Assembly (NCBI GenBank): GCA_902536385.1
Contig: CACAWY010000004.1
Span: forward strand, 54,068-118,067
Direction of reading: 5' to 3'
DNA from: an uncultured Pelagibacteraceae bacterium
GTDB taxonomy: Bacteria > Pseudomonadota > Alphaproteobacteria > Pelagibacterales > Pelagibacteraceae
DNA: 64,000 nt
Numbering within the stretch: the stretch's first letter is position 1; each line of letters opens with the position of its first letter. A model generated the notes under the pieces. The model worked only from the letters and a program-made list of their open reading frames with translations, was not told the DNA's origin and searched no databases. Position numbers and translations under genes: made by a program. Shown piece after piece: positions 13,235 to 21,655 of the stretch.

Positions 13235-13256
13235 TAAATTTGATTAAAATTATCAA

Positions 13257-13760
13257 ATGAGAGATTTTGTCCAAAAATATTGGTATTTAGTATTAATATT
13301 TTTTTTATTCTCATATCACTCTTGGTTAATGCAAATGTTTCCTTGGGAAAAACAATTATTAAAATGTAAATTAAAATTCGATAATATCAAAATTTACAAT
13401 GTACCAAAAAATATTGATTTAGAGATAAACGGTTGGGGTACAGGGAAATTTGTTAACAATCAGTATTTTGGATCAAATTCATTTGGAGTAAACACTAATG
13501 GAAGTAATCGTTCAGATTTTTTAGTGAGAGTTTTAGGTTCTTATCAATATGATTTTGAAATACATGTAAAAAAAGATAACTGGGGTTACGAGTTTGGTTA
13601 TACACATTTGTTTTTAATTCCAAAAAAAAGAGAAACCTTTGTAGATAAAAATGGAAATAAAATTAAATTAAAATCTAGGTCTTTATATCTTATGGACATC
13701 TCGTACGATGGTAATGAGAATCCTGAAGCATTATGGGATTGTTTTGATGAATCAATGTAA
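13257..13760 (+). CDS. Membrane-anchored protein of unknown function
   Basis: The 167-residue product has one N-terminal hydrophobic segment (YWYLVLIFFLFSYHSWLM, about residues 8-25). It would act as an anchor or uncleaved signal. A soluble region rich in Asn, Gly and Tyr follows (INGWGTGKFVNNQYFGSNSFG), containing two cysteines. I recognise no family. It is alone between repeat copies B and C. Its stop codon lies three bases before the tmRNA end. Confidence 0.6.
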   Translation: MRDFVQKYWYLVLIFFLFSYHSWLMQMFPWEKQLLKCKLKFDNIKIYNVPKNIDLEINGWGTGKFVNNQYFGSNSFGVNTNGSNRSDFLVRVLGSYQYDFEIHVKKDNWGYEFGYTHLFLIPKKRETFVDKNGNKIKLKSRSLYLMDISYDGNENPEALWDCFDESM

Positions 13761-13763
13761 GTA

Positions 13764-13788
13764 GGGGCGTTCTGTTGCCAGGTGCCCC
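13764..13788 (-). repeat. Copy C: terminal hairpin of the tmRNA gene, parent of the direct repeats
   Basis: This is the 3' end of the tmRNA coding piece. On the minus strand it folds as GGGGC...GCCCC with an inner CCTG/CAG pairing around GCAA. Copies A and B share its first 16-19 bases (plus-strand reading) but keep the flanking stem only partly. Confidence 0.75.
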
Positions 13789-13817
13789 GGACCCCGTGAC
13801 TTAATTAACTAGGTTAA

Positions 13818-13847
13818 TTAAGCTGCAAGTGCAAATTTTTGATTTGC
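13818..13847 (-). other. tmRNA proteolysis-tag reading frame
   Basis: Ten codons, GCA AAT CAA AAA TTT GCA CTT GCA GCT TAA, encode ANQKFALAA. The hydrophobic ALAA end is the degradation signal recognised by ClpXP and related proteases. The resume codon is inferred to be the GCA. One to three codons upstream (I-I-N) are also open, so a slightly longer tag is possible. A TTAATTAA inverted repeat follows the stop. Confidence 0.85.
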
Positions 13848-14111
13848 ATTTATAATTTAGCCCGTTACGTCGGAACTATCTCGAACGAAAAAGCAGCTTT
13901 TAGACACCCGTCGATCCTAATTCACCCCCCTCGAGAAATATTTGGTGGAGGTGGTGGGTACTGCCCCCACGTCCGTGATGTTTATTACGAAACTCGTTTA
14001 TCGTTATAGTTGGTAAACCAACAATTTATATTATCAAAAATAAGAGAAATTAAAAATAGTTATTCAATTTAATATAATTAAATTTGATTTGGGTATTGGT
14101 TGAAAATTAAA

Positions 14112-14978
14112 TTATTTTAATTGAACAGTGTTTTTAACAAATCTATTAAAATAAATTGCGTCTTTTTGTGTTTTTATCAAATATAAATTCATACAATTAA
14201 GAATAGCAAATAAAACTATTACAAAATATAAAATATCGGTTTCTTTAAAAAAAACGAAAAACGCAAAAATAAAAAATAATGATCTTAAGAAAAATATAAA
14301 GCTAAAAACATTAATAATATTCAATGAGTGCATTATTAAAAATTTGAAATTAGCCTTAGATTTACCTTGATACCGAATTTCTTTTTTTACAGGGATCTTT
14401 ATTATTTCCGAAAATTTTGTAACACTAGAACAAAAAGCAGAGTAGGTTTCTTTTTGATTAATAATTTTTTTTAAATTACTGAAATTAAAGCAACTAAAGT
14501 TACCATAATCAATATATTTTCCGGTCATCATAAATGTAAAAATTAATCTTAAATTATTTAAAAATTTTAATATAAAATTTTCTTTTCTTGAGGCTCTGGA
14601 TGCAAACACAAATTTTTCTTTATTTTTATCTAAAGTTTCTAACATTTTGTTTAAAGCAAAAGGGCTATCTTCACCGTCAGAGTCCATAACAATTATTTTT
14701 GAGATATTTTTCTTTTTTGACAAGAATCTAAGACCTAAAGCTATAGCTATTTGATTTCCGCAATTTTGTTTAAGGTTCAAAATTTCAATTTTTTTAATTT
14801 TTTTTAAATTTTTAATGTCCAAACGACTTTTCTTTGAAGAATTATCGTTCACTATTAAAGCATTAAAATTAATCGACATTTTTTTCGCTTGGTTGTCAAT
14901 ATATCTAAAAAGTTTATTGAGCGATGCCCAATCATTATAAACTGGTAGTAAAATAATAATTTTTTTCTTAGAATTCAT
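14112..14978 (-). CDS. Family 2 glycosyltransferase, DPM1-like, membrane-anchored
   Basis: The 288-residue product begins with the GT-A core: IIILLPVYNDW near residue 7, IVNDNSS, and the metal-binding VMDSDGEDSP near 96-105. It ends with two or more hydrophobic spans (about 220-275). This layout matches dolichol- or undecaprenyl-phosphate sugar transferases, which put a sugar on a lipid carrier for surface polysaccharide or glycolipid. The sugar donor and acceptor cannot be read. It points away from thyX, about 80 bases upstream, and ends about 100 bases before the tmRNA gene. Confidence 0.85.
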   Translation of the reverse strand: MNSKKKIIILLPVYNDWASLNKLFRYIDNQAKKMSINFNALIVNDNSSKKSRLDIKNLKKIKKIEILNLKQNCGNQIAIALGLRFLSKKKNISKIIVMDSDGEDSPFALNKMLETLDKNKEKFVFASRASRKENFILKFLNNLRLIFTFMMTGKYIDYGNFSCFNFSNLKKIINQKETYSAFCSSVTKFSEIIKIPVKKEIRYQGKSKANFKFLIMHSLNIINVFSFIFFLRSLFFIFAFFVFFKETDILYFVIVLFAILNCMNLYLIKTQKDAIYFNRFVKNTVQLK

Positions 14979-15058
14979 TTTTTGTATGATCTGATTATCT
15001 TATAGAAATTGTTGATAACGTAAAGAATCTTATTGTTCAAAATTTTTTATCTGAAATA

Positions 15059-16021
15059 ATGATTTTATTTCATATGAAATTATCAAATTCTCAAAAGCAA
15101 GAAATTGCAGAGCAACAATCACAAAAAAACTCTACAAAGAGAGTTACTTCTCCAGAATTAGAAAAAATTCTTTATGAAGCTTTACCAGTTTTAGATCATG
15201 GTTTTGTAAGAGTAGTAGATTATATGGGCGATGATAGTTCGATTGTTCAATCTGCAAGAGTTTCATATGGAAAAGGAACTAAGAAAGTTTCAACAGATGA
15301 GGGATTAATAAAATATCTAATGAGACATTGGCACTCAACCCCCTTTGAAATGTGTGAAATAAAATATCATGTCAAACTGCCAATATTTATTGCTCGTCAA
15401 TGGATTAGACATAGAACTGCTAATGTAAATGAGTATTCAGCAAGGTATTCTATCTTAGATAAAGAATTTTATATTCCATCAAAAGATCAATTATCAGCAC
15501 AATCTATTTCTAATCGCCAAGGAAGGGGAGATTTAATAACAGGTGAACAGGCTGATGAGGTATTACAAATTTTAAAAGATGACGCAACAAGAACTTACAA
15601 CAATTATGAGAAGATGTTAAATGAGAGATATGATGGGACTAAAATTGATGAGCGCAAAGCTGGTTTAGCAAGGGAACTTGCTAGAATGAATTTAACATTA
15701 AATTCCTACACACAATGGTATTGGAAAACTGACTTATTAAATTTATTGAATTTTTTATTTCTTAGAGCAGATAGTCATGCACAATATGAAATAAGAGTTT
15801 ATGCTGAGGTAATGTTAGACACAGTAAAAAGATGGGTGCCAATTACCCATGCAGCTTTTTTAGATTATAGAGTAGGCGCTGTACATGTTTCAGCTAAAGG
15901 AAAAAAAGTTATTCAACAAATGGTTAAAGGCGAAAAAATTTCATATGAAAACTCAGGATTATCAAAAAGAGAGTGGAATGAGCTGATGACATCGTTTGGG
16001 TTTAACAACAAAATTATCTAA
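15059..16021 (+). CDS. thyX: Flavin-dependent thymidylate synthase ThyX
   Basis: ThyX makes dTMP from dUMP using methylenetetrahydrofolate and FAD/NADPH. The signature [15 protein letters not shown] (RHRx7S type) is near residue 118. [19 protein letters not shown] precedes it, and [14 protein letters not shown] follows near 240. At 320 residues it is somewhat long at both ends. The start is uncertain: an in-frame ATG at 15074 is equally good and neither has a clear ribosome binding site. The sugar methyltransferase follows with no gap, so they are probably one transcript. Confidence 0.96.
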   Translation: MILFHMKLSNSQKQEIAEQQSQKNSTKRVTSPELEKILYEALPVLDHGFVRVVDYMGDDSSIVQSARVSYGKGTKKVSTDEGLIKYLMRHWHSTPFEMCEIKYHVKLPIFIARQWIRHRTANVNEYSARYSILDKEFYIPSKDQLSAQSISNRQGRGDLITGEQADEVLQILKDDATRTYNNYEKMLNERYDGTKIDERKAGLARELARMNLTLNSYTQWYWKTDLLNLLNFLFLRADSHAQYEIRVYAEVMLDTVKRWVPITHAAFLDYRVGAVHVSAKGKKVIQQMVKGEKISYENSGLSKREWNELMTSFGFNNKII

Positions 16022-17185
16022 ATGAATTTGATATTTAAGTTTAAAAATGCTTTCAAAGAAAAGCGTTTAATTAAAACTTTAAAAAAAAAAGTATATCCTT
16101 ATTTCAAGGGATTTTTCCATTTTTTCTCTTATAAAAAAATTCGAATTGAAATTATAATATCGCAACAAAAACCTATTGATAAATCAGATTTACCTTTAGC
16201 AAAAAGAATTTTTAATTCTTTTAAGCTAATGAAGGATGAGCAAAATCATAGATCACAATTATATAAGCCTTCATCACTATGGCAATCCCAAATAGATGAA
16301 AGTTATCACTTTTTAATCGATAGTTATAAAAGAGATGATCTTGAACAATTTTTATACTTTCTCCAGAATTTTGGAAATTGGAATAAATTTTTAGGGGTTG
16401 AAAGCCAAGGTTTAATCAAAAAGTATAATAAGAACTTTTTATTAAATAATTTTCTTAAATATGAAATTTTTAAGGGACAATTAAACTTATGGAAATACTT
16501 TAATAAAGACAGAGATGTAAAAGATGCAGCATTACCAAAATACGGAAATCAGATTGGTGCTTTAGTTGAAAATAACTTCGTTGTTATTGGAAGTTTTTCA
16601 AATCACATTTACTCTGACATTTTAAAAAATTATCTTGAAGAAAATAGAACAATTATGGAATTAGGAGGGGGTTATGGAAAATTTGCATATTATATTTTAA
16701 AAAAAATAAAAAATTTCACCTACATCGATTTAGATATACCTGAAACCCTTACGCTTGCTTCATACTTTTTGTCAAAATGTTTTCCTGAAAATAGAAATTT
16801 TTTTTATGGTGAGGCTGAATTTAATAAAGACATTGAGACGAATTACGATTTAATATTTCTACCCCCTTGGGAAATAGAAAAAATAAATGAAAATACAATT
16901 AATTTGTCCATAAATAAAAACAGTTTAGGTGAGATGGATCCTTTGGCAGCAAAAAATTATTTAGAACATATTCACAGAACATCTAAATATTTTTTTTCAA
17001 TGAATCATGAGTATTTCAGAAATCATTTTTCTGATGGAAAAAAGTCTTTAATTAATAAAGAATATAATTTAGATGGTAAATATATTGAATTGATAAGATA
17101 TCCAGATTTGGGCCATCTGATTTATGAAAATAATAAAATTGATTATGATAACAATATTTTTTTCTATTTATTTAAAAAAAGATAG
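16022..17185 (+). CDS. Putative sugar O-methyltransferase
   Basis: The ATG directly follows the thyX stop. The 387-residue product has a Rossmann methyltransferase core with the SAM-binding motif IMELGGGYGKFAYYIL near residues 212-227. FTYIDLDIPETLTLASYFL comes next, then DLIFLPPWE. The C-terminal SMNHEY and RYPDLGHLIYE fit the putative sugar O-methyltransferase family of polysaccharide clusters. With the glycosyltransferase at 14.1 kb it suggests surface glycan decoration. The exact acceptor is unknown. It ends 8 bases before the convergent mrp stop. Confidence 0.75.
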   Translation: MNLIFKFKNAFKEKRLIKTLKKKVYPYFKGFFHFFSYKKIRIEIIISQQKPIDKSDLPLAKRIFNSFKLMKDEQNHRSQLYKPSSLWQSQIDESYHFLIDSYKRDDLEQFLYFLQNFGNWNKFLGVESQGLIKKYNKNFLLNNFLKYEIFKGQLNLWKYFNKDRDVKDAALPKYGNQIGALVENNFVVIGSFSNHIYSDILKNYLEENRTIMELGGGYGKFAYYILKKIKNFTYIDLDIPETLTLASYFLSKCFPENRNFFYGEAEFNKDIETNYDLIFLPPWEIEKINENTINLSINKNSLGEMDPLAAKNYLEHIHRTSKYFFSMNHEYFRNHFSDGKKSLINKEYNLDGKYIELIRYPDLGHLIYENNKIDYDNNIFFYLFKKR

Positions 17186-17192
17186 TTTTCTT

Positions 17193-17987
17193 TTAAACAA
17201 AAGAATTTTTCACTTTACTTGCAATATTTTTAAATATTTTTGAAACTTCATGATCAACTTGTGAAATTGTAAGGGGTATGCCTTGATCTGCAGAATTTCG
17301 TAAATCCGAATGTAAAGGTATTTGCCCTAAAAATTCTTTATTAAATTCCTTTGCGGTTTTTTCTACCCCTCCTTCTCCAAATATTTTATATTCTCTTCCA
17401 TCTTCCCCCTTAAAAAAACTCATGTTATCGATTAGTCCTAAAATTTTAACGCCTGTTTTTTCAAACATTTGAATTCCTCTTTTTACATCTAATAAAGCTA
17501 AATCTTGAGGAGTTGATACAATTATTGCTCCGTCTACTTTTATTTCTTGGGCGAAAGTTAATTGGGTATCCCCAGTGCCTGGAGGCATGTCTATTATTAT
17601 TACGTCTCTATTTTTCCATAAAACCTTTTGGGTCATTGTTCTTAAAGCACTAATTACCATTGGACCTCTCCAAATCATTGGAGTCTGTTCATCTACTAAT
17701 AGTCCCATTGACATACACTGAGCGTTTAATTTTTCTACTGGAGTTAAAGCTTTTCCATCTTCACTTTTCGGTTTTTCATTTAAATCTAGTAATTTAGGTA
17801 GAGACGGACCGTAAACATCGGCATCGAGAATTCCAATTTTTAATCCCAGGTTTTGAAGTGCAAATGCTAAATTTACAGCAACTGTAGATTTTCCAACACC
17901 ACCTTTGGCACTAGAAATCAAAATTGTATACTTTGTTCCATTAATTGGTTTTTTTATAAACTGCTTTGGAGGGGGTTTTTGGCTCAT
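17193..17987 (-). CDS. mrp: Mrp/NBP35-type ATPase, iron-sulfur carrier
   Basis: This P-loop ATPase is believed to hold and deliver Fe-S clusters (ApbC/Mrp family). The deviant Walker A SSAKGGVGKST is near residues 26-36. DADVYGPSLPKLL and IIDMPPGTGDTQLTF follow. The product is 264 residues and lacks the N-terminal DUF59 domain of longer Mrp proteins. The CxxC cluster motif common in this family is not evident. It is divergent from hflK across a 73-base spacer. Confidence 0.9.
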   Translation of the reverse strand: MSQKPPPKQFIKKPINGTKYTILISSAKGGVGKSTVAVNLAFALQNLGLKIGILDADVYGPSLPKLLDLNEKPKSEDGKALTPVEKLNAQCMSMGLLVDEQTPMIWRGPMVISALRTMTQKVLWKNRDVIIIDMPPGTGDTQLTFAQEIKVDGAIIVSTPQDLALLDVKRGIQMFEKTGVKILGLIDNMSFFKGEDGREYKIFGEGGVEKTAKEFNKEFLGQIPLHSDLRNSADQGIPLTISQVDHEVSKIFKNIASKVKNSFV

Positions 17988-18025
17988 AATTTTATTTAAA
18001 GGTCATAATAGCGCTCTTACTTAAC

Positions 18026-18053
18026 TTGTTTTTGAGATAAAAGTCACTATATA
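18026..18053 (+). promoter_or_regulatory. Candidate sigma-70 promoter for hflK, possibly leaderless
   Basis: TTGTTT (18026-18031) and TATATA (18048-18053) are separated by 16 bases. The hflK ATG begins seven bases after the -10 box, so the transcript could start at or within a base of the start codon. AT-rich DNA makes such matches common, hence the low confidence. Confidence 0.35.
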
Positions 18054-18060
18054 AAGTGTC

Positions 18061-19176
18061 ATGAGTTTTAAAGACAAGATTTTAAAAAATCAATCGCCTT
18101 GGGGAACACCTCCAGGTGGAGACGGAGGGCGAGGTTCGCCTGGTGGCAACGGTTCAGGTTCCAGACAAGACCCCCCAAGCTTAGATGACATAATTAAGAA
18201 TTTCCAAAAAACAGTGAATAAATTTTCGGGTGGAAAGTCCGGAGGCTCTAAACCAATTATAATAGGTTTAATAATTATAGCCTTACTATATGTAGCTAGT
18301 GGTCTTTACAGGGTTTTACCTGATGAACAAGGAGTTGTTTTAAGATTTGGTAAATATGTGAATACAACACAACCAGGATTACATTATCACTTCCCAACAC
18401 CTTTTGAGAGAGTGTTGACACCCAAAGTAACTAAAGTTAATCGAGTTGATGTTGGTTTTAGACCAGCGAGTGATAGCGGAAGATCTTCAGGGGTAGGAAA
18501 TGTTCCTGAGGAAAGTTTAATGTTAACAGGGGACGAAAACATTGTAGATATAAACTATTCCGTATTTTGGGTAATTAAGGATGCGCAAAAATTCTTATTC
18601 AACATACAAAGTCCAGTGGAAACAGTTAAAGCTGCATCAGAAACAGCTATGAGAGAAGTAATAGCAAAAAACAGAATTCAAAACATTTTAACCGAGGGAA
18701 GATCTAAAATAGAGGTTGAGGTTCAAGAAATAGCACAGTTAATTTTAGATGAATACGGATCTGGAATACAATTAACTCAGGTTCAAACTCAACAGGCTGA
18801 TCCACCCGAACAGGTAATAGATGCTTTCCGAGATGTTCAGGCTGCTAGAGCGGACAGAGAAAGATCAAAAAACGAAGCTGAGGCCTACGCAAACGATGTG
18901 ATACCAAGAGCACGAGGAGAAGCAGAACAAGTTCTACAACAAGCCGAAGCATATAAAAAAGAGGTAGTGGCAAAAGCTGAGGGTGAGGCAAGTAGATTTT
19001 TAGCGATTTATAATGAATACAAAAATGCAAAACAAGTTACTCAGGAAAGAATGTACTTAGAGACAATGGAAAAAGTTTTAGCTGATATAGATAAAGTAAT
19101 AATAGATAAAGAGTCTGGTTCGGGAGTTGTGCCTTATTTACCATTACCGGAACTGAAAAAAGGGAGCAATAATTAA
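18061..19176 (+). CDS. hflK: FtsH protease regulator HflK
   Basis: HflK is an SPFH-domain membrane protein that forms with HflC a large periplasmic cage around the FtsH protease. The 371-residue product has the typical glycine-rich cytoplasmic start (WGTPPGGDGGRGSPGG), a membrane span near residues 66-82 (PIIIGLIIIALLYVASGLY), and the SPFH domain beginning VLPDEQGVVLRFGKYV. A long charged helix with EAEAYANDVIPRARGEAEQV follows. The stop overlaps the hflC start by one base (TAATG). Confidence 0.96.
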   Translation: MSFKDKILKNQSPWGTPPGGDGGRGSPGGNGSGSRQDPPSLDDIIKNFQKTVNKFSGGKSGGSKPIIIGLIIIALLYVASGLYRVLPDEQGVVLRFGKYVNTTQPGLHYHFPTPFERVLTPKVTKVNRVDVGFRPASDSGRSSGVGNVPEESLMLTGDENIVDINYSVFWVIKDAQKFLFNIQSPVETVKAASETAMREVIAKNRIQNILTEGRSKIEVEVQEIAQLILDEYGSGIQLTQVQTQQADPPEQVIDAFRDVQAARADRERSKNEAEAYANDVIPRARGEAEQVLQQAEAYKKEVVAKAEGEASRFLAIYNEYKNAKQVTQERMYLETMEKVLADIDKVIIDKESGSGVVPYLPLPELKKGSNN

Positions 19177-20051
19177 TGAGAGGAGCTAAACTTATAATTC
19201 CAGCAATATTATTAATTGGTGTAATAGTTTTTCAATCTTTATTTATCGTGCAAGAAATTAGCCAAGCAATTGTTCTTCAATTTGGTGATCCAAAAAAAAT
19301 TGTCACTAAAGCCGGTTTGAACTTTAAATTACCTTTTATTCAAAACGTTGTTTATTTAGATAAAAGAATTTTAAATTTAGATAATGATCCTGAAGAAGTA
19401 ATAGCTGCTGACCAAAAAAGATTGATTGTTGATGCTTTTGCAAGATTTAAAATAGTAGATCCTCTAAAGTTTTATATTTCAGTTGGTAATGAGAGAGTTG
19501 CAAGATCAAGGTTATCTACAATTATAAATTCAAGAATTAGAGGTGTGTTGGGTACTCAGGAATTAGCTACCTTACTATCCACTGACAGAGCAAGGCAAAT
19601 GCAAATTATACAATCACAAGTAAACGATGAAGCAAAAAACTTTGGAATTAACATTGTAGATGTTCGAATAAAGAGAGCTGATTTACCTCCTGCTAATAGT
19701 GAAGCTATCTATAAAAGAATGCAAACTGAAAGGGAAAGAGAGGCAAAAGAGTTTAGAGCACAAGGTGCAGAAATAGCTCAAAAAATTAGATCAACTGCTG
19801 ATAAAGATGTAACAGTGATACTCGCTCAAGCTAATAAAAAATCTGAAATTATGAAGGGTGAGGGAGATGGCCAAAGAAATAAAATATTTGCCAACGCATT
19901 TGGAAGAGACCCACAATTTTTTGCTTTTTACAGAGCTATGCAAGCATACGAAAAAGCTTTAATTGGTGGCGAAACATCTTTAGTTTTGTCTCCCGATAGC
20001 GAATTCTTTAAATTTTTTGGTAAATCAATCAAGCCATCTTTAAAGAAGTAA
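19176..20051 (+). CDS. hflC: FtsH protease regulator HflC
   Basis: HflC is the partner SPFH protein of HflK. Its 291 residues begin with a membrane anchor (LIIPAILLIGVIVFQSLFIV). The SPFH core includes QAIVLQFGDPKKI, and the conserved segment DVRIKRADLPPANSEAIYKRMQTER lies near residue 165. It overlaps hflK by one base. A DUF2065 gene follows, an order also found in other proteobacteria, supporting a membrane quality-control operon continuing into degP. Confidence 0.96.
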   Translation: MRGAKLIIPAILLIGVIVFQSLFIVQEISQAIVLQFGDPKKIVTKAGLNFKLPFIQNVVYLDKRILNLDNDPEEVIAADQKRLIVDAFARFKIVDPLKFYISVGNERVARSRLSTIINSRIRGVLGTQELATLLSTDRARQMQIIQSQVNDEAKNFGINIVDVRIKRADLPPANSEAIYKRMQTEREREAKEFRAQGAEIAQKIRSTADKDVTVILAQANKKSEIMKGEGDGQRNKIFANAFGRDPQFFAFYRAMQAYEKALIGGETSLVLSPDSEFFKFFGKSIKPSLKK

Positions 20052-20064
20052 ATTTTAAGTACTT

Positions 20065-20250
20065 GTGAACGAGTTCATTATTGCAATCGGGTTGATTTTT
20101 TTTGTGGAAGGTCTGTTTTTAGCCATTTTCCCGACAAGAATTAAAAGCATATTTAAATTAATTAAAGATACATCAGAGAATAAACTAAGATTATTGGGAA
20201 TTATTTTTTTAGTTATCGGTTTTTTAATAATTTGGTATATAAAAAGTTAA
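20065..20250 (+). CDS. DUF2065 small membrane protein (YjeT-like)
   Basis: This 61-residue protein has two membrane spans (about residues 4-22 and 43-58) separated by a basic loop. The pattern IGLIFFVEGLFLAIFPTR is characteristic of DUF2065. The start is a GTG 13 bases after hflC. Its stop is followed directly by the degP ATG. The same hflKC-DUF2065 neighbourhood occurs in enterobacteria (hflC-yjeT). The function is not established; context suggests membrane protein quality control. Confidence 0.85.
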   Translation: MNEFIIAIGLIFFVEGLFLAIFPTRIKSIFKLIKDTSENKLRLLGIIFLVIGFLIIWYIKS

Positions 20251-21654
20251 ATGAAATTTGTAGGTAAAATATTAATTTTTCTAATTATTCTAAGTTATTC
20301 CGCAGCTAACTCTAAACCTGTTCCAGAATCTTTTGCAGATTTAGCAGATAAACTGATGCCTTCTGTTGTTAATATTTCAACAACTCAAACAGTAAGAACA
20401 ACCACAAATCAATTCCCTTTTCAATTTCCTCCAGGATCACCCTTTGGCGAAATGTTTAAAGATTTTGAAAGGCCCACAGAAAGAAAAGCTTCTTCATTAG
20501 GATCAGGATTTATAATTGAATCAGATGGAACAGTTGTAACCAATAATCATGTAATTGCAGGTGCTGACGATATTTTAGTGAAGGTTGGTGATAAAGAATA
20601 TAAAGCGAAAGTAATAGGAGCTGATCCATATATGGATATTGCGGTTTTAAAAATGGAAACAAGAGATCAATTTAAACCAGTAAATTTTGGAGATTCAGAT
20701 AATGCTAGGGTCGGCGATTGGGCAGTAGCAATTGGTAACCCTTTTGGTTTAGGAGGGACCGTTACCGCAGGAATTATTTCAGCAAGAAATAGAGATATTA
20801 ACCTCACAAGGTACGATGACTTTATTCAAACTGATGCTTCTATAAACCAAGGTAACTCAGGAGGACCTTTATTTAATTTAAAAGGTGAAGTGATTGGAAT
20901 TAATACCGCAATAATTGCTCCTGGTCAGTCTGGTTCTATTGGTATCGGATTCGCAATCCCAGCAAATGCAGCTTCTAACGTGATTGATCAGCTAATTAAG
21001 TTTGGTGAAACTAAAAGAGGATGGTTAGGTGTAAGAATTCAAGAAGTTACTAAAGAAATAGCTGATGTTGAAAAATTAAAAAAACCTCAAGGTGCACTTG
21101 TAGCGAGCGTTGGAAAAAATAGCCCTGCTGACAAATCAGGCATAAAAGCTGGAGATATAATTTTAAACTTTGATGGAAAAAAAATTGATACAATGAGAAC
21201 TTTACCAAAAATTGTTGCCGCAACAGAGGTTGGTAAGAGTGTTGAATTAAAAATATGGCGAAATAAAAAATTAATCTCAAAAAGATTAACACTTGGTAGA
21301 CTCGAGTCTTCAGAAGAATTTAGAGATAAAAAAACAAGAGCGGTGAATAAGGAAGAAGATATTGATAGACTAAAAATAACTGTTAGAGAAATTAATGAAG
21401 AAGATCTAAAATCAAGAAATTTAGATAAAAAAATGACAGGTGTTGTTATTACTGAAATTTCTAATCGTAGCCCCCTTGCAAATCTTTTGAGTGTTAATGA
21501 TATAATAATTGAGATTCAAAAAACTCCAATAAAATCTATCACGGATCTTAAAAGAAAAGTTGATAGTTTTTTCAATAAAGGAGAAAAAACTTTACTTCTC
21601 ACGGTTATTAATAAAAATAACCAAAGACGATATTTAGGTGTAAAAATAAACTAG
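20251..21654 (+). CDS. degP: Periplasmic serine protease DegP/HtrA (Do family)
   Basis: This is a chaperone-protease for misfolded envelope proteins. The 467-residue product has a signal peptide (FVGKILIFLIILSYSAANS) and a trypsin-like domain. The catalytic triad is visible in TNNHVIAG (His), YMDIAVLKM (Asp) and QGNSGGPLF (Ser, near residue 210). Two PDZ domains follow, one starting near GWLGVRIQEV and one near KMTGVVITEIS. It completes the hflKC block. miaA begins directly after the stop. Confidence 0.96.
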   Translation: MKFVGKILIFLIILSYSAANSKPVPESFADLADKLMPSVVNISTTQTVRTTTNQFPFQFPPGSPFGEMFKDFERPTERKASSLGSGFIIESDGTVVTNNHVIAGADDILVKVGDKEYKAKVIGADPYMDIAVLKMETRDQFKPVNFGDSDNARVGDWAVAIGNPFGLGGTVTAGIISARNRDINLTRYDDFIQTDASINQGNSGGPLFNLKGEVIGINTAIIAPGQSGSIGIGFAIPANAASNVIDQLIKFGETKRGWLGVRIQEVTKEIADVEKLKKPQGALVASVGKNSPADKSGIKAGDIILNFDGKKIDTMRTLPKIVAATEVGKSVELKIWRNKKLISKRLTLGRLESSEEFRDKKTRAVNKEEDIDRLKITVREINEEDLKSRNLDKKMTGVVITEISNRSPLANLLSVNDIIIEIQKTPIKSITDLKRKVDSFFNKGEKTLLLTVINKNNQRRYLGVKIN

Positions 21655-21655
21655 T

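Larger units (their letters stand above)
13764..14010 (-). ncRNA. ssrA: Two-piece, circularly permuted tmRNA
   Basis: Read on the minus strand, the acceptor piece comes first and ends in ACCTCCACCA at 13943. Its T stem GTGGG/CCCAC encloses a seven-base loop (GGCAGTA). A 13-base intervening segment follows. The coding piece then starts GGGGGTGAATT...GGATCGACGGG, like the 5' end of one-piece tmRNAs. GGGGGTG pairs with CACCTCC as a complete seven-base acceptor stem. The tag frame reads A-N-Q-K-F-A-L-A-A-stop at 13847-13818. This is the permuted layout known in alphaproteobacteria, and the mature RNA would be two strands. It rescues stalled ribosomes with SmpB. The outer end near 14010 is approximate. 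Confidence 0.92.
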
